Shown: positions 24,400-36,699 of the stretch, piece by piece
How the letters are laid out: every line of letters starts with the position of its first letter
Position numbering within the stretch: the stretch's first letter is position 1
Assembly: GCA_950097015.1 (NCBI GenBank)
Contig: CATNEN010000038.1
Span: forward strand, 868,001-932,000
From: Macrostomum hystrix
Lineage: Eukaryota > Platyhelminthes > Macrostomidae
DNA: 64,000 nt
Reading direction: 5' to 3'
The notes under the pieces: generated by a model
What the model was told of the DNA's origin: nothing
The model's input: the letters and a program-made list of their open reading frames with translations, nothing else
Databases searched by the model: none
Made by a program: the position numbers and the translations under genes

Positions 24400-26480
24400 C
24401 CTATCTTGGCAGTGTAAATTCTCAAGTCCTTTAAGTTTAACTTAGGAACTTAGGTCTTAGTGAATCGACAGCATTAGGATGTACTGACATAGCTCTATTC
24501 CCACTTTATAAGCACTGGGAATGCCAAAATCAAGGAGACTGTTATGTCAGAAGCAGTCAATTGAAAATTGATCTGGCACATCATTATATGGAATATGGGC
24601 AACACTAAAACAGACCAGTAGACCTGTACTATATATCCCCATAACACTAAGCTAGGTAGACAACCTTTACAATCTGCACAGATCAAGTCCACTATGGTGA
24701 CAGACCATCATTGATTGAAGCACATTTTTGCACAATCAGTGTGGCATCAGATTGAATTTAGACTTTTTTAGAGTTATGCCTAACATATTATCCTTTATTT
24801 ATCTAGTAATCACCACTTGTGTTAGTAAGTCATTGCCTTAAACATTCTGTTTCCTCTGACTGAATTCAGAGTTATAGGATTTTCCATAAATTAAAATATT
24901 AAGTTTAATTACTTTTTCATTAATTATGAGCAGGTATAGTCAATAAAGCACAACATTGATCTTAGTCTCTGAACTACATTGCATAACATGCATATATACA
25001 TATAATATAATTGTGGTAAAGCATTGTATACTTTAAATAAGCTTTTATGTATTTTTATTATTGGATTAGCCTTTGGACATAGTCAATATAGCTAGGCCTA
25101 CTATTAGGCTTATGTCAAAATGGCCATACATAGAAAATTCAACTAGGTCTATATAATTACCATACTTTAAACATTTTTATAAGATAAAGAACTAGCTAAA
25201 GTAAAAATATTGGTTGCAATAGTGAGACCTAAAAGTATGAATTACTAGGCCTATTGTACTGTTTTGGATGTGTTTTTCATCAGAATTAGGCCTATCAAAA
25301 CTTAAACTTAGTAAAAATTATTGCTTTTTATAGCCTAAATGGGAATGCGAATCAATTGGCAAATCAGAACCCTTGACTCACTTTAATAATCATAAAAAAT
25401 AGCCATAGGCCTAGCTATCAACTATTGCATATACTGGACTAGGAGCAGACCCCTTGCATAGCGATAATACAACACAAACATTTCTAGCCAGATTGTTTAA
25501 CTATATTACAAGCCACCCTTTCTACAATTCTACAGCATTATAATTTAAATTTAATACACCTACTCCAATAGGGCCAGATCTGCTGCCAACAGAGGAGAAC
25601 TGGAAGAAATTAGAAACGGTTTAGATTTAGCGAGTGCAAACTGTGGCACAGCCAAAGCTATTATGCGGTGCATTGAATGTTGCATGGGCCTAGTTACGAC
25701 TGTTAAGTCCATATGATTAACTCCAGATTAATCATTGGCAATGCTAAACTACATTTCATTTAGCATAGGGGTCTACTAATCCTGTTTGCTTTTAATGCAG
25801 GAAAATAATTTTTCATTTAGATCTTAGTATTTGAAATGTCAGCATAATACAATCTGACACAGCTAGGACTGCTAAGTAAGTAATTGTTGGGTATCAGCTC
25901 TTTAATTGTTGTGTGGGTGTTGGTATAAAGGGCTTTTGAATAGTCGAATCGCATTAAAACGAAAAAATGCAATCTTATTATAACAATTTGAAACTGTTTG
26001 TCAGATTATATTTTGACTGATCTGCAACGAAAATGTAATAATTATTGCAAGTTAATTGCAACGCAAGTGTAGTTTCTTTTCTATACAGGATGCAAAAAGG
26101 AAACTGTTTTATGTTTCCCGATTTGCTTTTCACAAAGGCACTTGTATTTTGCGTTTGACTTCCATTCTTATTCCTTTCATTCTGAAATTCTTATGCTTGT
26201 GTAATGAGGCCTCTAAAACATAAAGTTGTGCAAGTTAAATTTACGCGAGAAAAATAATTTGTTTAAAGCAAAACAAGTAAAAAAATATTTTCCATATAAA
26301 TATGTTAAAATTGTAAAAATATGTTCTCAATAAAATTTGTTTAAATTAGCGCTATCCAAAATATATTCTTGTAATAAAATTTTGTTTATAACCGCAAATA
26401 AAATACTATAATACGTTAACTTCAACTTCAACTTCGACTTTTAATACCTCATTGAACTATTTAGCACGCTGCAGCTAATC
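24400..26480. other. AT-rich intergenic region with clustered AGGCCTA motifs
   Basis: No credible genes on either strand. Between about 25,085 and 25,690 the palindromic core AGGCCT or close variants recur many times (for example near 25,091, 25,243, 25,288 and 25,405). This is upstream of the first visible exon of the minus-strand coiled-coil gene and may hold its promoter or missing 5' exons. Confidence 0.4.
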
Positions 26481-26486
26481 GTTGTT

Positions 26487-27010
26487 ACGTTGTGTATCGT
26501 GTATACGTAATACGTATATAACCAGAGGGTTTTTAGAGAGGAAATATCCCTCGTGTGCCTTCGGGACAACCTTCCTCACAAACAAGTGAATAAATATACC
26601 AAAGGTTTTAAGAGTTAGTTCTTATTAGGATCTAAACCTGAACAGAGTGTTCAGAGAAGGAGAAAGATTTACCTGAACAAGAGAGTTCAGATGATATATA
26701 TAAAAAGTTTACCTGAATAGGATATTCAGTGGATAACCAGTCGAGTAATTCCCAAAGAAGTACATTCGGAAAGTAATACCCGAATTTCGGAGTTTATCCA
26801 TAGGTGGTTCAAAGGCCTATTGCTGTGACCCTCTAATTCACAGGTACGCCTGACGGATTAAGTATGCATATAACCTGTGCTAAAAGACCTCTCAGGCCAC
26901 GTATACATGTACAAGATCGAGAGAGAGACGCTACCCTAGAGGGTAAGTACAAATAAGGAATATCTTAGGAACATTCCTTTGATAGCAGTTCCTTCTGTTT
27001 GGTGGCAGCA
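26487..27010 (+). mobile_element. LTR-like remnant with tRNA-Leu-type primer binding site
   Basis: Starts TGTTACG, contains a TATA-like GTATATAACC and an AATAAA downstream. At about 26,999-27,010 it is followed by TGGTGGCAGC, the sequence complementary to the 3' end of some leucine tRNAs and a common Ty3/gypsy primer binding site. No gag/pol and no second LTR are present here, so at most an LTR plus the first bases of the internal region. The LTR ends are not certain. Confidence 0.35.
26638..26729 (+). other. Three consecutive short hairpins with a compensatory change
   Basis: Three 6-bp stem-loops follow each other: CTGAAC-loop-GTTCAG at 26,638-26,654 and at 26,673-26,690, then CTGAAT-loop-ATTCAG at 26,713-26,729. 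The last has changed both partners of one pair, so pairing is kept. Flanks also repeat (TTTACCTGAA before stems 2 and 3). It lies inside the LTR-like segment. Confidence 0.65.
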
Positions 27011-27228
27011 CTACTAGTAATAAAAAGTAACTTTTGGTAGCTAAAAGGTAATAGTGAGAGTGTGACATTACAGTGGAGAATATTAATTAAGAGAGAGCCC
27101 TAGAGCACTTGTTACGCTAAATATCGCAATGAAATGTCTTGTCATAGTGCAAATCAAATCGTACTGTCATTTCTAGTAAATAATTAAACAATTTACATTT
27201 TTAACGAAAACAATACTGACGTTGACAA

Positions 27229-27850
27229 TTAACAGTAGATCTACCAAGCCTTTTTGCCGCCCGTTTTTATACCAAGGGGGGAATTCCCCCCCCCCTGAAA
27301 ATGTTTTTTTGCCAGCGCCTGAATGCTTTGGGGTGACTGATTGGTTGACAGACTTGTTGAGGGTGTCCTGTGGTTGAGCTGCGCCTAATAGTTAGGCTTG
27401 AATAGTGAAATTGGAGAAATTCGCGTCAGGGTGTCCATAGTGGCCTAGTTCCACCTGTTGTAGCTCTTGAAGGTCTAGATAGATAAGAGAGATAGATCTA
27501 GATTAAGGTCGGTGACCGCCGAAGTCGGAGATGATGCAGGCACAATCGGGTGACATGCTGATAAAGTTTGAAGGTCTGGATGGCCGCACTGAGGCGCAGT
27601 CCAAATTCGTGTATAGGGGGGTGTATGAAATACACTAGCTCTTTATGGGAAAAATCGGACCTTCGGCCAGAAACATTGAATATCTCGACGGTCTGAAGAG
27701 CTGGCGAACTTGTTTCTTAATTGTTTCAGAAGATGCGCAACAAAAAGTTGGCCCGTGTTCTTGAGTTTCATGTGCTTGCATCGTTCCGTTCGGGTGCAGC
27801 AAAAAATTGTCAGGGTGGGAAAATCCCCCCCTTGGTAGTTCTACTGTTAA
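27229..27850. mobile_element. TTAA-flanked inverted-repeat element (MITE-like), long copy
   Basis: Begins TTAACAGTAGATCTACCAAG and ends CTTGGTAGTTCTACTGTTAA, giving imperfect terminal inverted repeats between two TTAA sites. It is 622 bp with no transposase. TTAA target duplication is typical of piggyBac-type transposons; a TA duplication with ACAGTAG ends (Tc1-like) is an alternative reading. Related copies are at 29,744, 41,963 and 44,936. Confidence 0.7.
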
Positions 27851-28731
27851 GATTTATTTTACACGCGTCAAAAATAGTTTTATGGCCTTTGGGTACAATT
27901 CTGTTCAATAAACGGAGACAAGAAATTAGTAACTGAGCATCATGGTTGCGCTCTGTTGAGATATGAATGAAATAAGCCGAAAGGCAAGATATATGTTATA
28001 AATTTATAAACATATCTTATAGATCTTGTGGGAGTCTGCAAACAAAATCTCCGAAAGCCTTTTTATCAGAGACAAGAGGAGGTTCGCTAGCCTGGAAGAA
28101 GCTAGGTGGCAGATCTAGGTGGTATGCATGCTGACTATTGATGTAAGAGCGACTCAATGAGTATATTTTCCATTCCCCTACTATAACCCAATTTACTCGT
28201 AAATGACCCAGCCCTGATCAGACCTGGAACTAGAATGCCATCTTAATTCAAAGATTAATTATAATAAGCCTACATGTAAAGCCAAACCGCGGAAAGAACG
28301 TTACATCGGGCAGACTGATCCTGTTGATTCATATTCCTGCAGGCCTATTCGCATTCCCAATCTGGACTGTTTAAGAAGTTGTCAACAGTAATTATTGTTT
28401 CTTAGCGCATCATCCTGAAATCGAAATAAAGCTAGATAGATTGTTTCTTGTTTTTTACTTGATGTAATAAAATAAGCACATTAACATTTTTTGCGACATT
28501 ACCGTCTCATGCTGAAGGAATCGAGTTTTCTATTAACAGTTTCAACTTATAGCGACAAATAGTAAAAAAGGAAAAGTTTTTTCAACAAGCATTTTATAAG
28601 GTGGCATGTCCAGCTTGTCATGCAAACGCTAAACTCGCTCAGGAAAACAAGCCTTTGCACAAAGAGCATGTGAAAGAATTGTAGATAATTTTAGTTGACT
28701 ATCGATCATCGAAGATCCTTCATTCAGCAGA
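27851..28731. other. AT-rich intergenic
   Basis: I see nothing coding. It contains the 3' flank of the minus-strand CLCA gene; no clear AATAAA on the minus strand close to the stop. Confidence 0.5.
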
Positions 28732-31700
28732 TCACGATTTGTAAACGTTTGTGCCGCTGCTGCTACCGTGCTTGCTGCTGCCGCCACCGCTGCCTCTATA
28801 GCCCGGCTTGCGCAAGCCGATGAAAACCGCGGCAATTACCACCGCGATCACCACCACGCTGACGACAACGCCGATGATTACGCCGAGGCTGGAATTTCCG
28901 CCGCCAGTAGGCGGAGGTCCGGTCTCGACGAACGGCAACTCCTGAAAGGCTGCTGAGACTGGGAACGCAAGCTGGCCGCGATTGTTGGCCGCGTCCACCG
29001 CTCGAATCGTCACGTAGACGACTTCGGGCTTGCTGGGGAAGCGGAAGCCCAATCGCTCGCGAGTTCCGGCCTCTGCCGGCTGGGTCAGGTTGCCCAGGTG
29101 GACGTTTTCGTGCATTACGCTATGTGCATTCGAGGACTCCGGATCTGCCAGGTCCTCCGCTCGTGTCGACCAGAAAGCCTCGTACATGTGGGCTAATAAA
29201 ATATGCAGGTGTACTTCGAGCAGTCTGCTTTAAGTTCTCATTGGTTGATTTTGAGAAGCTTCTTTACAATGAAATTGTACGGAATTTGTTGAAATTGTAA
29301 TTAAAAAGTACAATTTTACAAGCTCATTATAAACCGAACGTACCAGTTCCTTGGTCGAAATCGTCACCGACAGCGACAAAATTAAACACAATTTTAGCGT
29401 CTGTCGCGTTGACGGCCTCGAGGTCCAAGCTCGCGATGGGACTCGGCGGGACCCGATCAATGCGTCTTTCTTCTTCGAAATAGGCTTCGAGCTTGAAGCT
29501 ACCCGCAGGAGCGTTTCGCGACATGTTTGAGACGGGAATCTGAGAATAGTTAGCTGAAAGTCCAAAGAATGTGGGCTTTTTTGTAAGTCTTTCGTGACTG
29601 CGCGAAGTAACATTCACAATGAACTGTGTTAATTCTATGAGCATCGCTGCTCAGAGAGTATTTTCCTCGAGTAGTTTGAGTACCATCTGCATGAGGTCAA
29701 TATGTCGTTTACAAGAGAAAATCCCAAGCATATGAGCATAATGTTTAGTAGTAAATAGACCACGCTACTTTCCCACTGATGAGAGACCACGGCGGTATTT
29801 CAAATATTCACTGCCTACTTCACGATAGTTCCCAAACCGAATGACCGACTTTCGTGAAAGTGTACCACATGGATCAAAACTCTCCGCCCTTTTCGGTGAA
29901 ATAACTTTCAAAGCCGTCAAATCAAAATCGTCGAGATATTCAGCCATTCTTGTCGAAGACCCTCGTGACAAGCACAACTAACATTGCTCTGTGTAAACCT
30001 CTACGGACGAGGTTTGCCAGCCCGACAGCATTCCACGGCTCGCCCAGTTCCTCCGGGCGACAAGGCAAGCCATGTTCTTCCCCACGGAAGACTACGCTGT
30101 AGGACGACCGGCGGACCACCCTGACCGGCCCCACGCCATCACCTGTCTGCGGGCCAACAAACCCCGCTGTGTCCATGGACCACCTTTAAGCTTAGTCAAG
30201 TTAAGTCAAGTAATGTAGGTTGTAAAATGCACTTTTGTATTTCCGCCAACAGACACCCGACGCGGATGTTTTGTAATTCTGGGAGCTATTTCATCGGATA
30301 GAGCAGAAAATTTTAGCCTGTGTTCTGGATTTTCATGGCGAGTGGTTGAATATTTTGGAGATTTAGAAAAAAAATGAATTGGTATTTGAAATACCCCGCG
30401 TGGTCTTTCTATTGTTAACTTCAGCAGTTTAGCCATAAGTGCTATGACTCTATGGCTAAACTGCTATGAGACTGCAAAGCCGTTCCTGCGCTCCTGCGTC
30501 AAGTGACCCAGGCCCCCTGCAAATAAGAAAATAACAAGAAGAAGTAATGAGGCTATGGCTAAACTGCTATATGAGACTATATGAGACTATATGAGATATA
30601 GCTATATTAACTGCTAGCCCTGCTAGAGTAACCTGTACCTCGAGTGTCGACTGCCAAGGGGCCACCAACGAACGGACTCGCGCCAAGCTGCGGCGACACC
30701 AAAATGCCGGTCTTGCCCTCCACTGACTCGGCTGTCACGCTCACCAGGTAGTCACCGATACCAGTGAGCAGTCTCGGTGACAGGACTCCAGTGTAAACAC
30801 CATCGTTGGGCCGCATGTCGACTCCAACGCCATTGTCCCAGAGCGCCACGCTCAGCTCCGAGCCGTTTGGCGCGCGCACTTTGGCGCTCACTTTGGCACT
30901 GACGACGGCAGCGCTGTTTGTGCCACTACGTAGGACGGCGCTGATCACCACGCCGTTGCTGTCCGCGTTTGCACTATTGTTGGCCAGTCTGAAAGTGCTG
31001 ACACTGGCGACGGCAGTGATCGGTCCGGCCATTGGCTGGATCGATTTCGATGGCTTTGTGCTGACCACCACTGATGCGGTGAGGTCGGCTCCCGTATTGG
31101 AAGGAGCTGTCAAGCGTGCAGTCCACTTACCAGCCTGTTTAGTCGGTGATCACGGGAAAAAAAGTTATTGTATTTTTTCCTTATGAGTTCTGCGCATTAT
31201 AGCCATCCAAGACAGACTACAACATGAGAACTTATCCGGAGCGTACCTCAAATTTATCATCGCTAATCTGGATCGAGAGCATGTAAATAGAGTTGTCTCG
31301 CTTGAAACCGTCCGAAGAATTTCCATAGGTAGCTCCTTTTGGGCTGGTCAGGCTGACATCCGCTTGGCGGAAATAATTCATCAGCGGAAATAGAAATACA
31401 AACAACACCTGACCTCGTGCCGACTCGTCAATGAAGACTTCAGCTACAGCAGCACCAGCCGTAGGGATGGCAGAGGAGCGGGCGGTAGTTTGCCTAATTG
31501 CGACGTCCGCGGAGTGCAGCAGAATAGGCGCATCGTAACCAGCATCACTGCGCATGGCCGAGTTCATTAGTGCTGAGAGCAGGTCGTAGGAGTTCTGATT
31601 GTTGAACGAGCTATAGAAAGTGCCTCCGGTGTCTCGCGCCAAGTCGCCAATGCGCTTATCGGCCTCGGGGCCCAGTCCCAGTACATTGACAGTGACGCCC

Positions 31701-34700
31701 GCCCTGATGATAGACTCGGCTGCAGAGCTGTAGTTGAATCTTGATTGACTTGAGCGCTGCTCCTCACCGTCCGAAACTAGAAAGATCGAACCACCGCCGC
31801 CAGGGCTGCCTTGGAGCAGCAGTTGCAGGCCCAGCATCAGACCGTCGCCGATGTCAGTGACTCCTCTGGCGTCCAATAGGCGCACTTTCTCTTCGAGGCT
31901 GCTCCGCGTGCTGCTGCCTATCGGACCCAGCAACTGCAGGGGTCCCAGCTCTTCCGCACCGCTGCCGAAGGTCACAATGCCTAGGCGAGTCTCTGGACCT
32001 AGCACCGAGCGAATGGTGTTCATCATGGCCGCCTTGAGCTTGACGAATGGTATTTCTGTCGGGTTGACCATGCTGTCTGAGATATCTAGCACAGCAACTA
32101 CATCCTGTTGTTGACTTTGCACAACTTCGAAGTTCGGAAAGACGTCCACCTCCTGAGGGCGATCTGAAATGGGCTCAGAGAATGAGCAATGATCTTTTAA
32201 TCTGTTCCACGACCTGTTTGATGTCTTTTTGGTGAACACATTATCTACTCCAGCTTTATATTAATCTCTTAGGTATTTTGTATGATTAAGTGTTTGTGCA
32301 TTTAGAATCTATAGTGGTCGTAGCTCAGTGGTTCCGATTTAAGAATTAAATATCCGTACTGACTTTAGAAACAGCGTCAGTCCACCGCGATGGACTGAAC
32401 AGCTGTACAAATTATTTAGATTTTCTGTGAAAAGTCTGAGCATGCATCACACTGGTTGTACATGTGGCCCTACAGGGGTAGATAAATCTTTTTTTTCTGC
32501 AAGAAAATTGTAGTCAGATAATTGAGTATCAAAAGCTGTCAAAGCGACTACAGGTGTCCAATAGTATCAATCGACAGATCTGACCTTTCTGAAAGTCTTC
32601 GTGGGTCCCGATGACTTGCCACGCACTGCGGCTGCGACACATCCGGTTCTGCTGGGTTGGCGCCATGCGGTTGTGACGATACTCTTCATTGGGGTGTGTG
32701 GACTGGTCACAGAAGGCCTTGATCTGCGATGGTTCAGCAATCGTGTAACAGTTTGTACAGAAGTACATGCGTTCATGAGGATTCGTTCTTCTTACCGAGT
32801 TTACATAATAGTGGCCCATTAAGTTAACAAGGGCCCTATTGGGTTGGTCAGGAATGAAGATGCAGTCTGGCTCCGGTGTCAGGGTGTCCTTGTCGATACG
32901 GCACGGCAGGCCAGTGTGTCTGTTTGCCATCTTGCCGTCAAGTTGCTCGTTGCACCTAAGGGGAGCAGGAAGGATCCGATGAGCTCGATGCGTGCTAGTA
33001 ATCAGATTGAGGCGATCTGGCAGTGACGCAGTGACACAAATTTCACAATCATTTCAAGGCTAAGGGATGACTACGGTCTCGTAATCTCGTACGTGTACGA
33101 GCCCTTGGTGGCACTGTTAACTGGTGGCGGTGCTTCGTGGCTCTACGAAGACATTCTTACCTTGTTGGATAGAACTTGTTGTTGTAGATGTAGAATTGTG
33201 GGTCGTTTTCTTGCGGCGCTTCGTCCATGAGGCCCCAACGATAGTGGCCCCATTCGTGCACCACAAGTCGTTCTGTTAGGTGATGGCGAGGATTCGACGC
33301 TTGCAAACACGGCCTTATAAAACATACCCACGGTAGAATCATTCTTTTATTTTGCTACTTCTTTCCGAGCCTCACCTCGCTTGCCAAAGAGCTGCTCAGC
33401 GCCGGCCTTGTCGAGGAAGAAGTCGGTCGGATAGTGCGTGAACTCCCCGGCCACCCCGCAGCTGCCGACGCCCTCTGTGTGCGGCACCGGACCGTAGCGC
33501 GGATTCTGCGGCCCGACCCGCAGCTGCGCCCTGCTGAACTGCTGCCAGGTGGCGCGGGAGTACTCAGGCTTGCTGGGCCAGGTGTCGGGCACCAGAATGC
33601 TGACATTGCCAATGGCCAAGCCACCTGGCTGACCGCTGCGTCGGGTGGCAAGCAGGAGCGTGCTTGAAGCCTCTTGAATCACGTCCTGACGATTGGAAAT
33701 GCCAAATGTACATATGCAGGTATTATTATACATTTTTCTATCGGAACCTTCAGTTTATGGTTAAATCGTGTCTCAATTAAAGTTTTTTTCTTGACATAAA
33801 AGGCTTTCAATATAAAGCTTGATTGAGATAAGGCAGCAATTGCAAAGGCCTCTGAAATAAGTTTCCAATAAAAAATAATAAACAAACAAGGCCTCGGTGT
33901 ATTTTTGATTCGCCATTTTTTACCACAAACTCAAAATGCTAAGTACTATATGTTAAAAAAAGTATATCAAAACACCCCGAAATAAATCAGTCATTCTGCG
34001 GTCTAGTTGACAGATACGATATACCCAGGCATGTACACAGGCATATAGCATCTGTGGCTTATTTTGCCGAAACTGCAACCAATAAACTGCCAGCAAAAAT
34101 ATGAGTATACTTATACTCAGGCAATCTTAGGCTTCAGTCGGCGCATTCATGATATAGTTCGAGCCATAGACAAACCTCAGTAAAGTGCAGTACAGTTTTG
34201 CCCATTGTCTAGCATTTTACTGATAATTGACAAAAACTCATAGATTTGGTTTCTACACAACACACTTCCGACCCCATATTCTATACTACCTGTATACCTG
34301 TATACAATAGAGGGTAATATAGAATCTGTGCTTCCGACTATTCTCAAATGATTCATCTTTACGAGCTATCAGCGAGCCAGAGTTTTTGTCTATGGCTATA
34401 ATCGCTGAAATTCTAGCCAATAGAAAAATTCAGCGTCCCAGCCGTAACAATTGCCAACGGCTAAAAAGCTACTCTTCCAAGAAGCGAAAGTCTTTCTTCT
34501 TCCTTCTACTTTAGTATCCAGCTTATATCCTTGATATCCAGCTTACTTAGTCTACTATCAGGTAGATGCCCCTAGCCGCAATTGCGTGTTCGTTCTGATT
34601 CTACGAGCGTATGTAGCCAACATGGATGTGAAACATTATGCCTATTTTACCTTGATCGCCTGAATAAGAGTCGCATTCTCGGGAACTGATCGATCGATAG

Positions 34701-34809
34701 CTATCACAATGTTATTGTAGCGGCCCAGGCTGACTTCCAAAGGGCGGTATCCGTATCCAGTAGACAATAGCGCTATCAGCAGCAGTGACAGTTTTTTAAC
34801 GTTTGCCAT
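28732..34809 (-). CDS. CLCA: Calcium-activated chloride channel regulator (CLCA), complete
   Basis: Eight exons: 34809-34651, 33685-33376, 33272-33161, 32955-32585, 32163-31247, 31134-30639, 29553-29344 and 29192-28732. Phases match throughout and the total is 1011 residues plus stop, a normal CLCA length. A signal peptide (KKLSLLLIALLSTG) precedes the CLCA N-terminal domain (NNIVIAIDRSVPENATLIQAIK). A zinc-protease site HEWGH falls at residues 162-166, then a Cys-rich region (MCRSRSAW). The VWA domain has the metal site DISDS at 344-348. Beta-sandwich and FnIII-like regions follow (VGDDFDQGTGT). A membrane helix near residues 961-985 ends in a short cytoplasmic tail, so this form is probably membrane-anchored. 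CLCA proteins are self-cleaving secreted metalloproteases that regulate TMEM16-type chloride channels; the cleavage site was not identified. Confidence 0.93.
29744..30418. mobile_element. TTAA/CAATAG inverted-repeat element in CLCA intron 6
   Basis: Right end GACCACGC...reads TGGTCTTTCTATTGTTAA; the left end carries the decayed complement (TAGTAAATAGACCACGC). Interior blocks are shared with the fragments at 7046 and 11,016. About 675 bp, no coding capacity. It lies wholly inside the intron between exons 30639-31134 and 29344-29553. Confidence 0.65.
30423..30465. repeat. 15-bp perfect inverted repeat (hairpin)
   Basis: AGCAGTTTAGCCATA at 30,423-30,437 is exactly complementary to TATGGCTAAACTGCT at 30,451-30,465, with a 13-nt loop. 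A second copy of one arm (TATGGCTAAACTGCTAT) lies at about 30,552. It abuts the end of the inverted-repeat element in the CLCA intron. Confidence 0.85.
32306..32420 (+). repeat. Possible tRNA-derived SINE fragment in CLCA intron 4
   Basis: GTGGTCGTAGCTCAGTGGTT resembles the 5' half and A box of a tRNA. A recognisable B box is missing. The following GATGGACTGAACAGCTGTAC recurs in changed form at about 42,630 (CCATGGACTGAACATCTGTAC), suggesting a dispersed repeat. Confidence 0.35.
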
Positions 34810-34847
34810 TGCGTAGCCAGTTGGTTCTAACAGGTTCTATTCGAAGG

Positions 34848-34854
34848 TTTTATA
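34848..34854 (-). promoter_or_regulatory. TATA box of the CLCA gene
   Basis: On the minus strand CATATAAAACC places TATAAAA about 39 bp upstream of the CLCA start codon at 34809. That is the right spacing for a start site just before the ATG and a very short 5' leader. Unlike several neighbours, this gene shows no splice acceptor immediately before its ATG. Confidence 0.55.
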
Positions 34855-34859
34855 TGGAG

Positions 34860-36690
34860 ATACAAAAATTCGACTGTCAGAGACTATTTCGCGGAGCGGC
34901 GAGCAAACGCCCCAATCTAAATTATTTACGTCCGCGAGCAATTTTTCAATGTTTTTAAATGACGCCAACTCTGATTTCCAGCCCGAGCTAGCAGCACGAG
35001 CACAGGTGAGCACACGCTGCCGACGCGACACCTTAACGGCAGGGGAAAGAAGATTTTGGTATTTGCCCACGCAGAAATCCACTAGCCAAAACAGAGCCCA
35101 GCTGATAGCGGCAGCTAAGAGCCACTGGCTTGGGTACGCCTAGAAAATATTAACTCAAAGGGCTCTGCACGTTCTGCTCGGTGAGCAGACGGCAAATTTT
35201 AGCGGCGATAAAGTTTCCAGTTATCATGCCATAATGCTGCCACTCCAGACTTATCTGAGCCAAAAGGAGTGCCTTGCATTCAGTATGCATTGCTGAAAAA
35301 AGTGCAACCATGCTTTTTATTGCTTTCGAAAAAAATTTTGGCGCAAAAGTTTCAAACAGCAGCTTAGAAATCAATGCTCAACCTCGCAGAATGTTACAAA
35401 CGCATACGAGTACATGAAAGTTCGTTACCAAAATGATTTCTTAGTCAATATTGTTTGAAAACAATATGAGCGTAGAATTAAGTTCAATAAATATCTGCTC
35501 GAGTAACGTTTGTTTTGCGCAAGATCGCACCTTTGCGCACCTTGAAAGAGCAAAGAAGCCATAATGCTTACAATCGTAAATGCGCCACTGATGGGACAAA
35601 TTGCAGTGCAATCCACACGCTGCACTGACTCGTGCGCCTAGTCCATATGGCAGAAGACAATCTGGCGAGGTGCCTCGGCCCGATTCCAACCTGCTGAGTC
35701 TCCAAAGCTGTCTCTAAGGGGACCGCAAAGAAAAACCAGCCGCAGAGCTGGCCGACGATCGATAATCCCCCAGTTCCCGCATAATCACCGGGCTGAGTGG
35801 CGCCCCGCCCTTCTCTCTATCTGCCGGTAAGAGACCCTTCTCAGCTGTGAGGACACATTACTCAGCTGGTTTCTGCCAACCACATTGACCGAGTCAGATC
35901 CCGGAGTAGCTAGGCCCCAACATCTGTCGACACATGCAGCTGACCGAGAAGGTCGCTGTCACTTCATCCAAGTCATCCTCAAGTCGCATGAGCGTGCCAT
36001 TTAAAGCCTCGAAAGTGACCAGCCTTGAAGAGATGTATTCTGCTTCGATTGTGATGGAAGATACAATCCCGCCTGGCGAGCAGCGGAGCACGCAATGGCT
36101 GAATGTGGCACGACCTGGGAAACCCGCTAACAGTCTTTTAAGAGCTACTTCATGTGGCTTCATTCGGGAATACTGCGCCGAGCAGTCAGCTAAATGGCGA
36201 TCTGCATCGTCAACATCGAGGTTTGAACACGCTTATCATCTTCTCTAGCTCCTTCATAAAAAACGGCTCGCCTTCTCCAGTTCGATATCGACTGTCAGTC
36301 GCTAAACTGTCTTTGCAGTGTGGTCCAAGTCTGCATGGACCGAGTTTTTATCCATCTCCAGTGGGTCCCGATAGCATTGTGGGCCTACTCGACAATGCCT
36401 TTTCGGACGCCGTCGGACGGCATGTCGCTTATAACATCTGTTGTTTAGCAGCCGCCGCACCCTCTTAAGACAGCCACGAAATCATCACATCCTGGTCACT
36501 GCCTGGCGTTCTAGGCGAGGGCCTCTCCGCTCGGTCACCAAACATTGTAGGCGTTCAAGGCATGCAAGTATTACGTAACAGTGTACATTATTATTTTATA
36601 TGGTCTTTGAATCTCAGGGGAGTGGATCTACTACGGCATATCATTATTTTGTGGTCCGAATTGAACTTTCATTGATCTGAGCCGTCGCAA
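34860..36690. other. Intergenic, no supported gene
   Basis: Moderate-GC sequence with open frames up to 104 codons on both strands (for example 35,894-36,248). None shows family motifs or splice context that I trust. The right half might be decayed upstream sequence of the gypsy remnant that follows. Confidence 0.35.
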
Positions 36691-36699
36691 TTTGTTTTA

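Noticed and set aside
35894-36248. Overlapping ~90-105-codon frames on both strands
   Set aside because: No recognisable motif, no splice context and no clear coding bias.
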